Below the pieces are notes generated by a model that worked only from the letters and a program-made list of their open reading frames with translations, ran no database searches and was not told where the DNA came from. A DNA stretch of 64,000 nucleotides, from positions 62,001-126,000 of the forward strand of contig NC_004349.1 of assembly GCF_000146165.2 (NCBI RefSeq), read 5' to 3'. Each line of letters starts with the position of its first letter. Position 1 is the stretch's first letter. Origin of the DNA: Shewanella oneidensis MR-1. Lineage in GTDB: Bacteria > Pseudomonadota > Gammaproteobacteria > Enterobacterales > Shewanellaceae. A program made the translations under genes and the position numbers. Positions 8,474 through 17,655 of this stretch are shown in pieces.

Positions 8474-10251
8474 CCAGTACAGGTTTACGCCGATATTTGT
8501 TTAGTAAAGAGGGCAAAACATTTAAAACGCTTGATGTAGATCTCTATGAGTTTTTGGTCTATCGCTTACTGCGTAACTCACTGGAAGCGGGTGATGTGTA
8601 CGTTAAACATAGTAATGAATTTCGCCGCTTTGAAGATGACTTAATAAGTGATCTTAGATGGCAGGATAAAGAACAAGTATTGCAAGATATTGGATCTCCG
8701 ATTTTATTGACCCCCATCCAAGATACTCTGGCAGTATTTCATACTATGTTAGCAGCACGTTATAGTGCGATAAACCAACACATTTCTGATGGGATCAACA
8801 AACATATTAAAGTGATGGGTGCTGCCGAAAAGCGTCGTTGGAAGCTGCTTTATCCGAGCAGTGATGAATCTGTTAATAGCGATTTTTACAGCCAGTTACC
8901 AGGAATTGGTATTGCGGATCTACTGTGGTTTGTTGCGGGTAATACTGGATTTTTAAATGCATTTACCCATGTATTAGATCGTTATGTAAAGCATGAAGCT
9001 GATCCCCGTGAAATTTTCGCCTGTATTGTTGCGATGGGAACAAACATGGGGTTAGCAAAAATGGCTGAGGTTTCAGGCCTTAGCTCAGCATCAATGGCGG
9101 GGACATCAAGAAATTATCTACGCTTGGAGACATTACGAGCGGCTAATGATGCGATTAGTAATGCGACCAGCCAGCTACCCGCATTTCATCTCTATGATAT
9201 TCAGGACACACTTCATTCAAGTAGCGATGGCCAGCGGATGGAAACGCAAATTAACACCCTTAACGCTCAATATTCTCCTAAGTATTTTGGTTTACAGAAA
9301 GGTGCCAGCGCCTACACGTTGGTTGCAAATCATGTTCCTATAAATGCAAAGATTATTGGGACTCACGAACATGAAAGCCATTACGTTTTCGATTTATTGC
9401 ATAACAATACCTCTGATATAAAGCCAGAACGGCATTCCACTGACACCCATGGCACCAATCAGGTTAATTTTTGGATTTTGCATGCATTTGGATATCATTT
9501 TGCACCTCGTTATCGTGATTTGCATAAGAAAATGGATACGTTAGTCGGCTCACAACATCCCAATGAGTGTGGTGACTGGCTAATAAAGCCTGCCCGAAAA
9601 ACCAACGATGAATTGATTGAACGTGAATGGCCCAATATTCAACGTATCATGGCATCGCTAGCTCAAAAAGATGTTACTCAAGCCACGATTGTTCGCAAAC
9701 TCACGAGCTATTCGCGTCAGAATCAGACCAAGAAAGCATTATGGGAGTTAGAAAATATATGCCGAACGCTATACATTCTCGACTTTGTCGACGATGTTGG
9801 TTTACGTCAATGTGTACAAAAAGCATTAAATCGTGGTGAAGCCTATCATCGTCTCAGGCGGGCAGTTGCATTCGTTAACGGTGGAAAATTCAGAGTAAAA
9901 ACGGAAGAGGAGCAACAAATTTGGAATGAATGCTCTCGGCTCATCACCAACGCGGTCATTTACTACAACACAGTGCTGCTATCTCGTATCTATGAACAGA
10001 AGCAAACAGTAGGAGATCAAAACGCACTAGCTCAGCTTCACAGTATTTCGCCCGTTGCATGGCAGCACATCAATATGTATGGCAATTTTGAGTTTAGTCC
10101 ATCAACCTCAAAAATAGATATCGATGCATTGGTTGCTCGATATGCTGAACCAGAATATTGGCAACAAGCGTTGACGGAGAACGAGAATTCAAGTGATGAA
10201 TTTTAGAGCTTAAAGCTAACTTTACATTTTTGGCGCGTTGGGCAAATTTAG

Positions 10252-11039
10252 CCATAAAGTGTTACCTGACAATATTACCCCGCTGATAGTCACTGACGCG
10301 GGCTTCCGTAATCCATGGTTTCGAAAAGTCGAGCAGCTCGGTTGGTATTGGCTGGGTCGTGTCAGAGGATTAAGTGTCTATCGGCTGCATCCCTTCGGTC
10401 GCCAATTTTCGCTAAAAGCGCTTTATCCCAAAGCCAGTCGTCGCGCAAAACATGTTGGGCGAGTGGCGTTATCGGTAAAGAAACCCTTGTTATGCGAGAT
10501 GGTATTGTTCAGGGCTCCAAGTAAAGGCAGAAAAGGTCAGCGAAGTACGACAACAGACTGTCACCATACGGCGCAATGGACGTATGAACTAACCGCCAAA
10601 GAGCCTTGGGCACTGGTGACCAACTTGACCATAGAAGCCATGTCGCCTCAAAAACTGGTTAATATTTACCAAAAACGGATGCAAATAGAAGAAACCTTTA
10701 GAGATTTAAAAAGCCCCGCTTATGGCTTTGGTTTACGTCATAGCAGAACACGTTATGCGGCGAGGATGGACATACTGCTATTGATAGCATTATTGGTACA
10801 ACTGGCATTTTGGTGGGTAGGATTATACGGAGAAACACAGCAATTACAGCGGCACTTCCAAGCCAACACGGTAAAGAAAAGGAATGTGCTATCAACAATC
10901 AGGATGGGCAAAGAACTGCTGCGGCGACGGCATGACTACCCCATATCAGCAGATGATTTGCTTTGTGCTGCGAAGAAACTAGCCCAACTCTCATTAACTC
11001 ATGGTTGTTGGGGCTATGAATTATGAGGGGATCCTACAG
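10252..11039 (+). mobile_element. IS10-like (IS4-family) element, 5'-truncated copy
   Basis: Carries only the last ~788 bp of the element found complete at 20790-22127, from HKVLPDNITPLIV to the right terminal repeat GAGGGGATCCTACAG at 11039. The transposase keeps VTDAGFRNPWF (second Asp) and the YQKRMQIEETFRDLK signature, but the N-terminus with the first Asp is gone. An ATG upstream (10238) is outside the element and not a real start. It differs from the full copies at very few bases. Confidence 0.88.
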
Positions 11040-11146
11040 CGTGCTGCGGCTGTGGCATACCCGAGAAAATCGTTGAACGAACACTTTAGCTCATCTGCCA
11101 ATTGCACCAAGACGGAAATTTCGGTGGTTTGTGGTTCAACCACCAT
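11040..11146 (-). pseudogene. N-terminal fragment of an unidentified gene
   Basis: An open minus-strand stretch begins at ATG 11146 and reads MVVEPQTTEISVLVQLADEL, KCSFNDFLGYATAAAR, then runs into the IS10-like end. The coding-like composition suggests the 5' end of a gene cut by the IS. No family recognised and no clear RBS; it may be spurious. Confidence 0.2.
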
Positions 11147-11356
11147 ACTGAAATTGTGATATAAGTTTAGTTACCTTTATCCTAGATTGTGGCACTGGTC
11201 TGTGATGATCTTGATCATCATCATTGGCCGTATTTTTATCCATCATTTCTCATTTCAATACCCTCAACTTCCGTATTTCGTTGTTTGGCCACATTAGCAG
11301 TCTGACCAAATTCGCATACTTTTACCTTTAAAATAGGGGTTCCATTGAATATTTAT

Positions 11357-11381
11357 GTACACCTTAAATATTAAGGTATAC
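11357..11381. promoter_or_regulatory. Palindromic operator upstream of parA
   Basis: Imperfect 25-bp palindrome centred on CCTTAAATATTAAGG (arms CCTTAA/TTAAGG extended by gtaca/tatac), 31 bp before the parA ATG. ParA proteins with an N-terminal HTH, as here, repress their own operon by binding such repeats. Position and symmetry fit an operator; binding is inferred. Confidence 0.55.
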
Positions 11382-11411
11382 ACTTGTATTTGATCATTTA
11401 AGGAGGATTTA

Positions 11412-12611
11412 ATGGATAGCATGCAGACTACAGAGACTTTTCAAGTGCTTAAAATAGGGGCTGATGCTTATATTAAGCGTCGTAACCAACGATTATTGTC
11501 TAATCATCGGAAAGATTTGCGAAAATTTACGCGTGCGGAAGCCTTTACCTATTTGGACATTGACGCAAAAACACTTGATAAATATGTAGCTACAGCGGAT
11601 TTTGATCCAAGGCGGCATGAAGATTCTCAATGGCTAATCAACATCGAAGAAATGTATCAGTTAAGAGATTTGCTGCCAGAAAACTTGCGTAAAGCATCTA
11701 AATTTAAGCGCAGTGATAACCAAAAAATGCAGGTTATTGTTATACAAAATCAAAAAGGTGGTGTTGGTAAAACCGTTTCTGCTGCAACAATCGCTTCAGG
11801 CTTGGCTACAGAGTTTCATCAAGAGTATCGAGTAGGGCTTATTGATATGGATGGTCAAGCTACCTTATCCATGTATTACGCTCCAGAAGCGGATCTAGAA
11901 GGTTGTTTATCTGTAGGCGATCTCATGATGAACAATTTTGATCTTGATGAAGGTGAGACACTTGAACAAGTCGTTTCAAACGCATTCTTACCTACAACTA
12001 TACCTAATCTCCGTATTTTGCCGGCATCACAAAGTGATAGAGCTATTGAAGGTTGGTTTCATGAACAAGTATTTGGTCAAAAGTTAACGTCTCCTTACTC
12101 TCTTTTGAACACGATTATCAATGCTGTTCAAGATGAATTTGATATCATCATTATAGATACCCCTCCCTCACTAGGTTATGCAACTTATAATGCATATTTT
12201 GCCGCAACCAGTGTAGTTTTCCCGTTGTCCATCACCGAAAACGACATTGATGCTACTTGTTCCTATTTTAGTTATATCCCTCAAGTGTGGGCTTTATTGG
12301 CTAATGCTAATCATCGTGGTTATGATTTTATGAAGATTTTAATTACAAATCATCGTGATAGCGCTACAACAACCGATCTAATGAATACCTTATACGATCA
12401 TTTTGCGCCTTATATGTACTCAAATGAATTTAAACATAGTGAAGCTATCCGCCAGTCATCTTCGTTACTTTCAACCGTATTTGATATGTCTAAAAGCGAA
12501 TACCCTAAAAGTAAAGCCACTTTCCAAAGTGCACAGCAAAATTGTTATGAAGTAACCAGTCAAGTCCTAAGAGATATTGTGAACGTATGGCGTGAACAGG
12601 AGCAAGCATAA
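11412..12611 (+). CDS. parA: Type Ia plasmid partition ATPase ParA
   Basis: 399 residues, the size of P1 ParA/SopA rather than the shorter chromosomal Soj type. N-terminal HTH region (FTRAEAFTYLDIDAKTLDKY), deviant Walker A (QNQKGGVGKTVSAATIA), Walker A' (VGLIDMDGQATLS) and Walker B (DIIIIDTPPSLGYA). It positions plasmid copies on the nucleoid together with ParB and autorepresses. RBS AAGGAGG before ATG 11412. The stop overlaps the parB start by one nt. Strong evidence that this stretch derives from a low-copy plasmid or secondary replicon. Confidence 0.95.
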   Translation: MDSMQTTETFQVLKIGADAYIKRRNQRLLSNHRKDLRKFTRAEAFTYLDIDAKTLDKYVATADFDPRRHEDSQWLINIEEMYQLRDLLPENLRKASKFKRSDNQKMQVIVIQNQKGGVGKTVSAATIASGLATEFHQEYRVGLIDMDGQATLSMYYAPEADLEGCLSVGDLMMNNFDLDEGETLEQVVSNAFLPTTIPNLRILPASQSDRAIEGWFHEQVFGQKLTSPYSLLNTIINAVQDEFDIIIIDTPPSLGYATYNAYFAATSVVFPLSITENDIDATCSYFSYIPQVWALLANANHRGYDFMKILITNHRDSATTTDLMNTLYDHFAPYMYSNEFKHSEAIRQSSSLLSTVFDMSKSEYPKSKATFQSAQQNCYEVTSQVLRDIVNVWREQEQA

Positions 12612-13705
12612 TGGCTAAAAAACGTGGCGCAATGAGCCCTCTAGGCAACGCTGTTGGTGCCGAAGAAGCACAAAAAAATGCAGCGAAAGCTAATATTGAG
12701 TCTTTAAAACGGCAAATAACAACTGAAATTCAGAAAGTAAGTGACGATGTAACGTTATCTCTTAAAAATCTATTTGGTCTTGAATCTGTAGGTAATAGCT
12801 TCCTATGGCAATTAGCTTCGGGTGCTACCGCTACATTTACCGAAGCAACATTATCATATGAACAAGTTCGCGATAGTACCTATGTAACGTTTGATGTTAA
12901 CGGGCGTGACCAGGCATTATTAAATGCTGATTCTCTACAAGATCTTGATTCATTAGCCTTCCAGCAATTTTACCCTGCTGTCGCTAGAGAAGTGAATGGT
13001 AAACTCGATGTGCTAGATGGTTCTCGACGCCGAGCTTGGTTTTTATTGCAAAATGGTAAAGTTGATATCTTTCGCATATTGGTAACTAAAGATGATATTT
13101 CACTTTCAGACGCTAAAGCATTAGCTAAGCAGCTCCAAACCGCAAAAGAACATAACTTACGTGAAATAGGCCAACAATGCTTATCGTTGGAAAAAGCGAA
13201 TCCTAAGATTACACAGGCTGAAGTAGCCGCTCAACTTGGAATGAGTCAGGCTGGTGTGAGTAAAGCTTTAAAAGCCGCTAAGGTGGATGAACGTTTGGTG
13301 AAGCTTTTTCCTGTGGCTAGTGACTTGTCACATACTGACTACGCCTTGCTGAATAAAGTTATGGAAGTATATGAATTTGAAGATGAATTAATAGAGTTTA
13401 TCAATGATTTGACTCAGAAAATTGTCATTATTCAGGTTGAATATTCAAGGGCAGAGCGTAAATCAGCTATCATCAAAGCGATGAAATCAGAACTTCAGAT
13501 CGCTAAGGATATGAAGAGTAAAGCACTGGTTAGTGTTACCAATCTTGCGACATTTGATAGCTCAGGCATTTACGCAAGAAAGCGTATTAAAGGGCGCAAC
13601 TTCGCTTATGAATTTGGTCGATTGTCTCTAGATATTCAAAAACAATTAGATATTGCAATTGTAGATGTTTTGAAAAAAAATAAATTTAACACTACAGTTG
13701 ATTAG
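12611..13705 (+). CDS. parB: Partition protein ParB (centromere-binding)
   Basis: 364 residues. Contains a ParB/SopB-like core: LDVLDGSRRRAWFLLQNG (box II-like), VTKDDISLSDAKALAKQLQT and an HTH (ITQAEVAAQLGMSQAGVSKALKAA) that recognises parS. Binds parS and recruits ParA. Coupled to parA by a TAATG overlap. An IS5-family element inserted immediately after TA of the stop codon; the first G of the IS completes TAG, so the protein is unaltered. Confidence 0.92.
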   Translation: MAKKRGAMSPLGNAVGAEEAQKNAAKANIESLKRQITTEIQKVSDDVTLSLKNLFGLESVGNSFLWQLASGATATFTEATLSYEQVRDSTYVTFDVNGRDQALLNADSLQDLDSLAFQQFYPAVAREVNGKLDVLDGSRRRAWFLLQNGKVDIFRILVTKDDISLSDAKALAKQLQTAKEHNLREIGQQCLSLEKANPKITQAEVAAQLGMSQAGVSKALKAAKVDERLVKLFPVASDLSHTDYALLNKVMEVYEFEDELIEFINDLTQKIVIIQVEYSRAERKSAIIKAMKSELQIAKDMKSKALVSVTNLATFDSSGIYARKRIKGRNFAYEFGRLSLDIQKQLDIAIVDVLKKNKFNTTVD

Positions 13706-14583
13706 GGTCTGTTGATCTTTGCTGTACAAATGTTCTTCAGCAATACATCGGCAGCCACATTAACATAAACGCCAGTGACACCATACTGGCGTAATTTCTT
13801 GCTAGCTTGTCATATCTTGTTGATATTGCTCGATAGTGTTTTATTCTTCCAAAAGCATTCTCCACTAAATGTCGATACCGATATAAGCACCAATCGACTC
13901 TTTCTTGAGGTGTATTCTTATAGCGGCGCCTTGGAATAACAGATTTCCCGCCTTTATTGGCGATAAGTTCACGAAAAGCATCGCTGTCATAACCTTTATC
14001 TGCAATGACGGTATCAACCTGCTTCAGGTGCTCAATTAAGCTGGGGGCGTGTGTAATATCGTGTTTTTGGCCTTCTGATAATTCGAAATAAATCGGTAAT
14101 CCTCCGCTGTCGACGGCTAAGTGAATTTTGGTTGAATTACCGCCTCGACTTTTACCAATACTCTCATTACTTAGCGTCGCTGCACCTGCACTGTGCTGGT
14201 GAGCTCGCACTATCGAGCCATCAATAAAGACCCATTCTATATCAGCAAGGTTGGCTAAGGCCTTGAATAAATGTGCTAGAACGCCTTTCTTAGACCATAA
14301 ATGAAACCGTCTAAAGACCGTGCTCCAATGACCGAACTCTTTAGGTAAATCTCGCCAAGGGATACCTGTTCTAAGGCGGTAAAGAATACCTTCGAATGTT
14401 TGTCTATGTTCAGGTTTGTCATAAACACGGCCTGTGCTTTTCATTAAATGAAATAGCTTTTCCCAGCGTGCATCGGTTAGCATAAGTCTTGGCATGGCTT
14501 GAGGTTATGGTTACTTTTGGCGAAGCAAATTATAACGTCTTGGCATGCTGTCTAAAAATCACTCTCGAAAGATCAACAGACCC
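13705..14583 (-). mobile_element. IS5-family (IS427-like) element, 879 bp, in the parB stop codon
   Basis: Terminal repeats GGGTCTGTTGATCTTT and its inverse, flanked by TA on each side (13703-13704 and 14584-14585), matching the short TA-type target of the IS427 group. The sequence on the right resumes with G, so the pre-insertion site was ...GATTAGTCAC and the parB stop is rebuilt by the element. A 5' part of the same IS recurs at 42790-43068. Confidence 0.88.
13737..14495 (-). CDS. IS5-family transposase
   Basis: 252 residues in a single frame. N-terminal DUF4096-type domain (MPRLMLTDARWEKLFHLM, LRTGIPWRDLPKEFG) and DDE domain with FIDGSIVRAHQ, VIADKGYDSD and HLVENAFGRIKHYR. Length and motifs are normal for the IS427 group, which more often uses two frames. 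Apparently functional. Confidence 0.93.
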   Translation of the reverse strand: MPRLMLTDARWEKLFHLMKSTGRVYDKPEHRQTFEGILYRLRTGIPWRDLPKEFGHWSTVFRRFHLWSKKGVLAHLFKALANLADIEWVFIDGSIVRAHQHSAGAATLSNESIGKSRGGNSTKIHLAVDSGGLPIYFELSEGQKHDITHAPSLIEHLKQVDTVIADKGYDSDAFRELIANKGGKSVIPRRRYKNTPQERVDWCLYRYRHLVENAFGRIKHYRAISTRYDKLARNYASMVSLAFMLMWLPMYC

Positions 14584-14625
14584 TAGTCACTTCTGCCCAA
14601 AAAACATAGATTAGTGCTGATTATG

Positions 14626-14653
14626 AAGCTGATATTATTACTAATATCAGCTT
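14626..14653. terminator. Perfect hairpin downstream of parAB
   Basis: AAGCTGATATTA - ttac - TAATATCAGCTT: 12-bp perfect arms, 4-nt loop, then TTTTACC. Most simply the terminator of parAB, displaced by the IS5 insertion. Because type Ia parS sites often lie just downstream of parB and contain inverted repeats, it could instead be part of the centromere. Confidence 0.55.
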
Positions 14654-15038
14654 TTACCGAAAATAAATTATATACAGTATAAAGATGAACTGAAGTTTTT
14701 AATTGCTTGTTCAATAAAACGCAACTTGAACAGGTAAATTCGGCTCTTTAGTTTAATCATTGGCTATAGATTTCATCATCGTTGCTTTACCCTAAGATAG
14801 ACTATAGTCTGGTTTTAGCGCCGAACGCTGCCATTTCTCGTTAGTTTCTAGCTAACGCACTTTTGCCCAGCTTTAGCTCGCTTTCACCACTTACGTTAAG
14901 ACTTTTACCACTGCTGTTTGGATAAATGATGAAAGTAAATTATACGATTTTTTATATTTTGTATTGGTCGTCTGATTTATTTTGATACGAATGAACCGTC
15001 ATCTTTACTATCAGCGTAAATACCACAATAGAGGGATT
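14654..15038. other. Non-coding gap between parAB and the K+ channel gene
   Basis: No convincing ORF. Contains a short hairpin CGTTAG-tttctag-CTAACG near 14840 and otherwise unremarkable AT-rich sequence. A parS site could be hidden here but I cannot identify one. Confidence 0.4.
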
Positions 15039-15434
15039 ATGTTCAGTTTTTTTATTAATATTTTCAAGTTATTAAAAGCTATTGTTGTTGGAGTGAAAAA
15101 TGATCAGGATTTCCGTATTTTATTGTTTTTACTCGTTACAATACTAATTGGTTCAACTCTTTTCTATTCAAGTGTTGAGGGGTGGAGTAAAGTTGACGCA
15201 CTGTATTTTTCAGTAATGACCATGTCAACAATCGGCTATGGTGATTTAGTACCAACAACTGACATGTCTAAAATATTTACCATCATTTTTTCCTTTCTAA
15301 GTATTGGTATTTTTGTATCATTAAATACAAAAATAGTTGTAATGACATTGAATCAAAAAAAACAAAAATTGTTTGATAGAAAGCTTAGAAAGGATAATGA
15401 GGAAGTTAAAAAACACACCCAAAGCAACACCTAA
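15039..15434 (+). CDS. Two-TM potassium channel protein
   Basis: 131 residues from ATG 15039, chosen over the ATG at 14982 because GAGGG precedes it. Two hydrophobic helices (LLFLLVTILIGSTLFYS and IFTIIFSFLSIGIFVSL) flank a pore loop with the K+ selectivity filter STIGYGDLVP. The N-terminal amphipathic stretch and Lys-rich cytoplasmic tail lack an RCK domain, so it is a minimal ion channel of the inner membrane, expected to work as a tetramer. It stands alone; no partner gene. Confidence 0.9.
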   Translation: MFSFFINIFKLLKAIVVGVKNDQDFRILLFLLVTILIGSTLFYSSVEGWSKVDALYFSVMTMSTIGYGDLVPTTDMSKIFTIIFSFLSIGIFVSLNTKIVVMTLNQKKQKLFDRKLRKDNEEVKKHTQSNT

Positions 15435-15712
15435 AAGCGTCGATATCTCACAACAAAGGTAAATGAGTTAGACATTAAGCGTTTAACAACAAGTCTTTAT
15501 GTCGTCTCCTTGTATAGAATGTCGATTTGTCTTGTTGTGGGTAATTAGTTTGATTTGCACTCAATTTACTCTCTAGCCACTTTGTATCAGTCGCGTTAAG
15601 GTGTTATCCACTATTGAAGCTTGATAGTGAACAGGAAGAAAAATGTTAATGTTTTAACATGGTTAGCTAAACTTACCTCGTAAAGTACTATATTTTCAAA
15701 AGGTTAACTGAT

Positions 15713-17446
15713 ATGAAAACTAGCGCCGTAGTTAATTTACTAATAGCTTTATTTATAGCCGTTCCTGCTACTGCACAGGAACAGGGAAAATCAATTACGG
15801 TCTTTACTGCGAAAAAGATCGTCACTATGGATCCAACTCAACCGACTGCAACTGCAATTGCTGTTCGAGATGGGATGATACTTGGGGTTGGTTCACTGCA
15901 AGATCTTGCGCCCTGGCTAAAAGGTAGCATGTACACCATCAATGACCAGTTCAAAGAGAATGTTATATTGCCTGGTTTTATCGATCCACATATGCATCCG
16001 ATGCTTGGTGCAATTGCCTTCCAAACCGTATGGATTACCCCTGAACCTTGGAATGTCATGGGTCATAAGACACCTGCAACCATAGGTGAAAAAGCGTATC
16101 GTGCGACCCTCAAAAAAGCGTTTGACTCTCGCGACCCAAATGCTCCAATTTTTATGACTTGGGGCTTCAGCTCTGATACGCATGGGGAGTTGTCAGGCAG
16201 ACTATTAGATGACATCTCTAAGGATGTTCCCATTCTTGTATTGCAACGTTCATTGCATGAAGCTTATATCAACACACCTCTTTTAACGTTACTAAAGACT
16301 AAGGGATTGAACCCAAATAAATTTAAAGACCACTTACAAATTGATTGGAGTAAGAACCACTTTTGGGAAGATGGTTTGTTCAGTGTTGTGCTGCCCTTTA
16401 TGTCTAGTTTCCTACTCGATCCCAACGCGGCCGATCCGGGGTATTTAAAAACGCGTGACTATCTGACTTACAACGGGGTAACAACGGTCGCGGATATGAA
16501 TACCGGCGGCACAAATTGGGAGCTCGAAATATCTGCCCTGAAACGTAACTTAGATACGCCCGAATCTCCTATCAGAGTTCGGCTGACACCTGATGTTATG
16601 AAACTGGCTGCTGCTTTAAAAAGTCCGGAAGCGGCAATGACATTAGTCAACCAAATGAAACAACATAATACTGACAACCTGGTTTTCAATGGTGGTATTA
16701 AACTATTTGCTGATGGCGCGATGTTTTCGCAAGCAATGCAAATTAATGCCCCAGGTTATATCGACGGTCACAAAGGTGAGTGGATAACCCAACCCTCATC
16801 CTTTGTCGAATTTGCTCGCAGCTACTGGAATGCTGGTTATCAAATCCATGTTCATACTAATGGCGACGGCGGTGCGAAGATGGTTCTCGATACTTTGCAA
16901 GAATTGGAAAATGATAAACCACGAGCCGATCATCGTTTCACTGTTGAACATTATGGTTACGCTGATGATGGTACTTCACGCCGAATCGCAAAATTAGACG
17001 CTCAGGTTTCAGCTAATCCCTTCTACCTTTTTGATTTGGGTGATCGGTATGCTGAAAATGGACTTGGTTTCGATCGCGCGGCTCGTATTGCGCCTTTGGG
17101 CGGTTTGGCTAGCCGTAATGTGCCCGTAGCGCTACACTCTGATTTCCCTATGGCACCTGCAGAGCCACTATTTCTTGCTTGGACCGCTATGTCGCGGGAA
17201 ACATTGTCAGGTAAGGTTTTTTCCCCCTCCGAGCGATTGACTCTCGATCAGGCCATTCGTGCCATTACAATTGATGCAGCCTACATGATTGGGATGGAAA
17301 ATGAGGTAGGCAGTATCGAAGCTGGCAAGTTGGCCGATTTTGCTGTACTCGATAAAGATCCCTATGAAGTCGGTATGAAAGGACTTCGTGATATTAAGGT
17401 GTGGGGGACAGTGTTTAGGGGAAAAGTGCACCAGGCGAAGAAATGA
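15713..17446 (+). CDS. Exported YtcJ-type amidohydrolase
   Basis: 577 residues with a signal peptide (MKTSAVVNLLIALFIAVPATAQ). Amidohydrolase_3 family: metal-binding FIDPHMHP, GGIKLFADGAM, HVHTNGDGGAKM, TVEHYGY, ALHSDFPM, and the C-terminal SIEAGKLADFAVLDKDPYEV typical of YtcJ-like enzymes. Substrate unknown; the family hydrolyses C-N bonds of cyclic amides and related compounds. Convergent with a paralogue at 17656-19470. The signal peptide implies periplasmic action. No lesions seen. Confidence 0.9.
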   Translation: MKTSAVVNLLIALFIAVPATAQEQGKSITVFTAKKIVTMDPTQPTATAIAVRDGMILGVGSLQDLAPWLKGSMYTINDQFKENVILPGFIDPHMHPMLGAIAFQTVWITPEPWNVMGHKTPATIGEKAYRATLKKAFDSRDPNAPIFMTWGFSSDTHGELSGRLLDDISKDVPILVLQRSLHEAYINTPLLTLLKTKGLNPNKFKDHLQIDWSKNHFWEDGLFSVVLPFMSSFLLDPNAADPGYLKTRDYLTYNGVTTVADMNTGGTNWELEISALKRNLDTPESPIRVRLTPDVMKLAAALKSPEAAMTLVNQMKQHNTDNLVFNGGIKLFADGAMFSQAMQINAPGYIDGHKGEWITQPSSFVEFARSYWNAGYQIHVHTNGDGGAKMVLDTLQELENDKPRADHRFTVEHYGYADDGTSRRIAKLDAQVSANPFYLFDLGDRYAENGLGFDRAARIAPLGGLASRNVPVALHSDFPMAPAEPLFLAWTAMSRETLSGKVFSPSERLTLDQAIRAITIDAAYMIGMENEVGSIEAGKLADFAVLDKDPYEVGMKGLRDIKVWGTVFRGKVHQAKK

Positions 17447-17655
17447 GCCTGAACAATTATCTTACCGTGCTTAACGTTGAATCACTCTAAGACAGACTGA
17501 TTAGCTTACTCGCTTTAGGCGGGGAACGAAAACCAATGAGTTGCCAGAGCGGGGAAGCTTATAACATTTAACGGTAATGTTAATTGCCAATAATAAGATG
17601 AAACCCTTAGACTCGGAAAAGATCTTCCGGTCTAAAGGTTCCACTTTCGTAACGG

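Larger units (their letters stand above)
7247..8481 (+). mobile_element. IS3-family element inside tnpA (complete, 1235 bp)
   Basis: Ends are TGTTCTGGTC...GGACACTTAATTTTGAG and the inverse TGTACTGGTCAACCC...GGACACTT, with the TG...CA termini of the IS3 family. It is flanked by direct repeats GGTT at 7243-7246 and 8482-8485. Both ORFs and the frameshift signal look intact, so this is probably an active copy. Confidence 0.9.
5890..10206 (+). pseudogene. tnpA: Tn3-family transposase tnpA interrupted by an IS3 element
   Basis: The 5' part (5890-7246) and 3' part (8486-10206) join perfectly in frame when the IS3 element and one 4-bp repeat (GGTT) are removed, giving about 1025 residues and restoring IPKGLRRYLFSKEG, the normal Tn3 TnpA size and junction. 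The 3' part carries SSSDGQRME, TDTHGTNQVNFW and FGYHFAPR, conserved around the DDE residues, and RLRRAVAFVNGGKFR near the end. Starts at ATG 5890 after AAGAGG. No other lesion is visible, so precise excision would restore it. Confidence 0.9.
4526..10251 (+). mobile_element. Tn3-family transposon carrying a toxin-antitoxin pair, both ends truncated
   Basis: Gene order is resolvase (reverse), res site, phd-parE, tnpA, a known Tn3-family layout in which toxin-antitoxin genes sit next to the resolution site. The left terminal repeat is lost to the IS6 element ending at 4525, and the right one appears lost where an IS10-like fragment begins at 10252. tnpA is broken by an IS3 insertion, so the unit is immobile at present. 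A second fragment of its parE occurs at 45661. Confidence 0.85.

Noticed and set aside
10238-11026. Complete 262-residue transposase
   Set aside because: The start codon lies outside the IS10-like element; the first ~140 residues including a catalytic Asp are missing.
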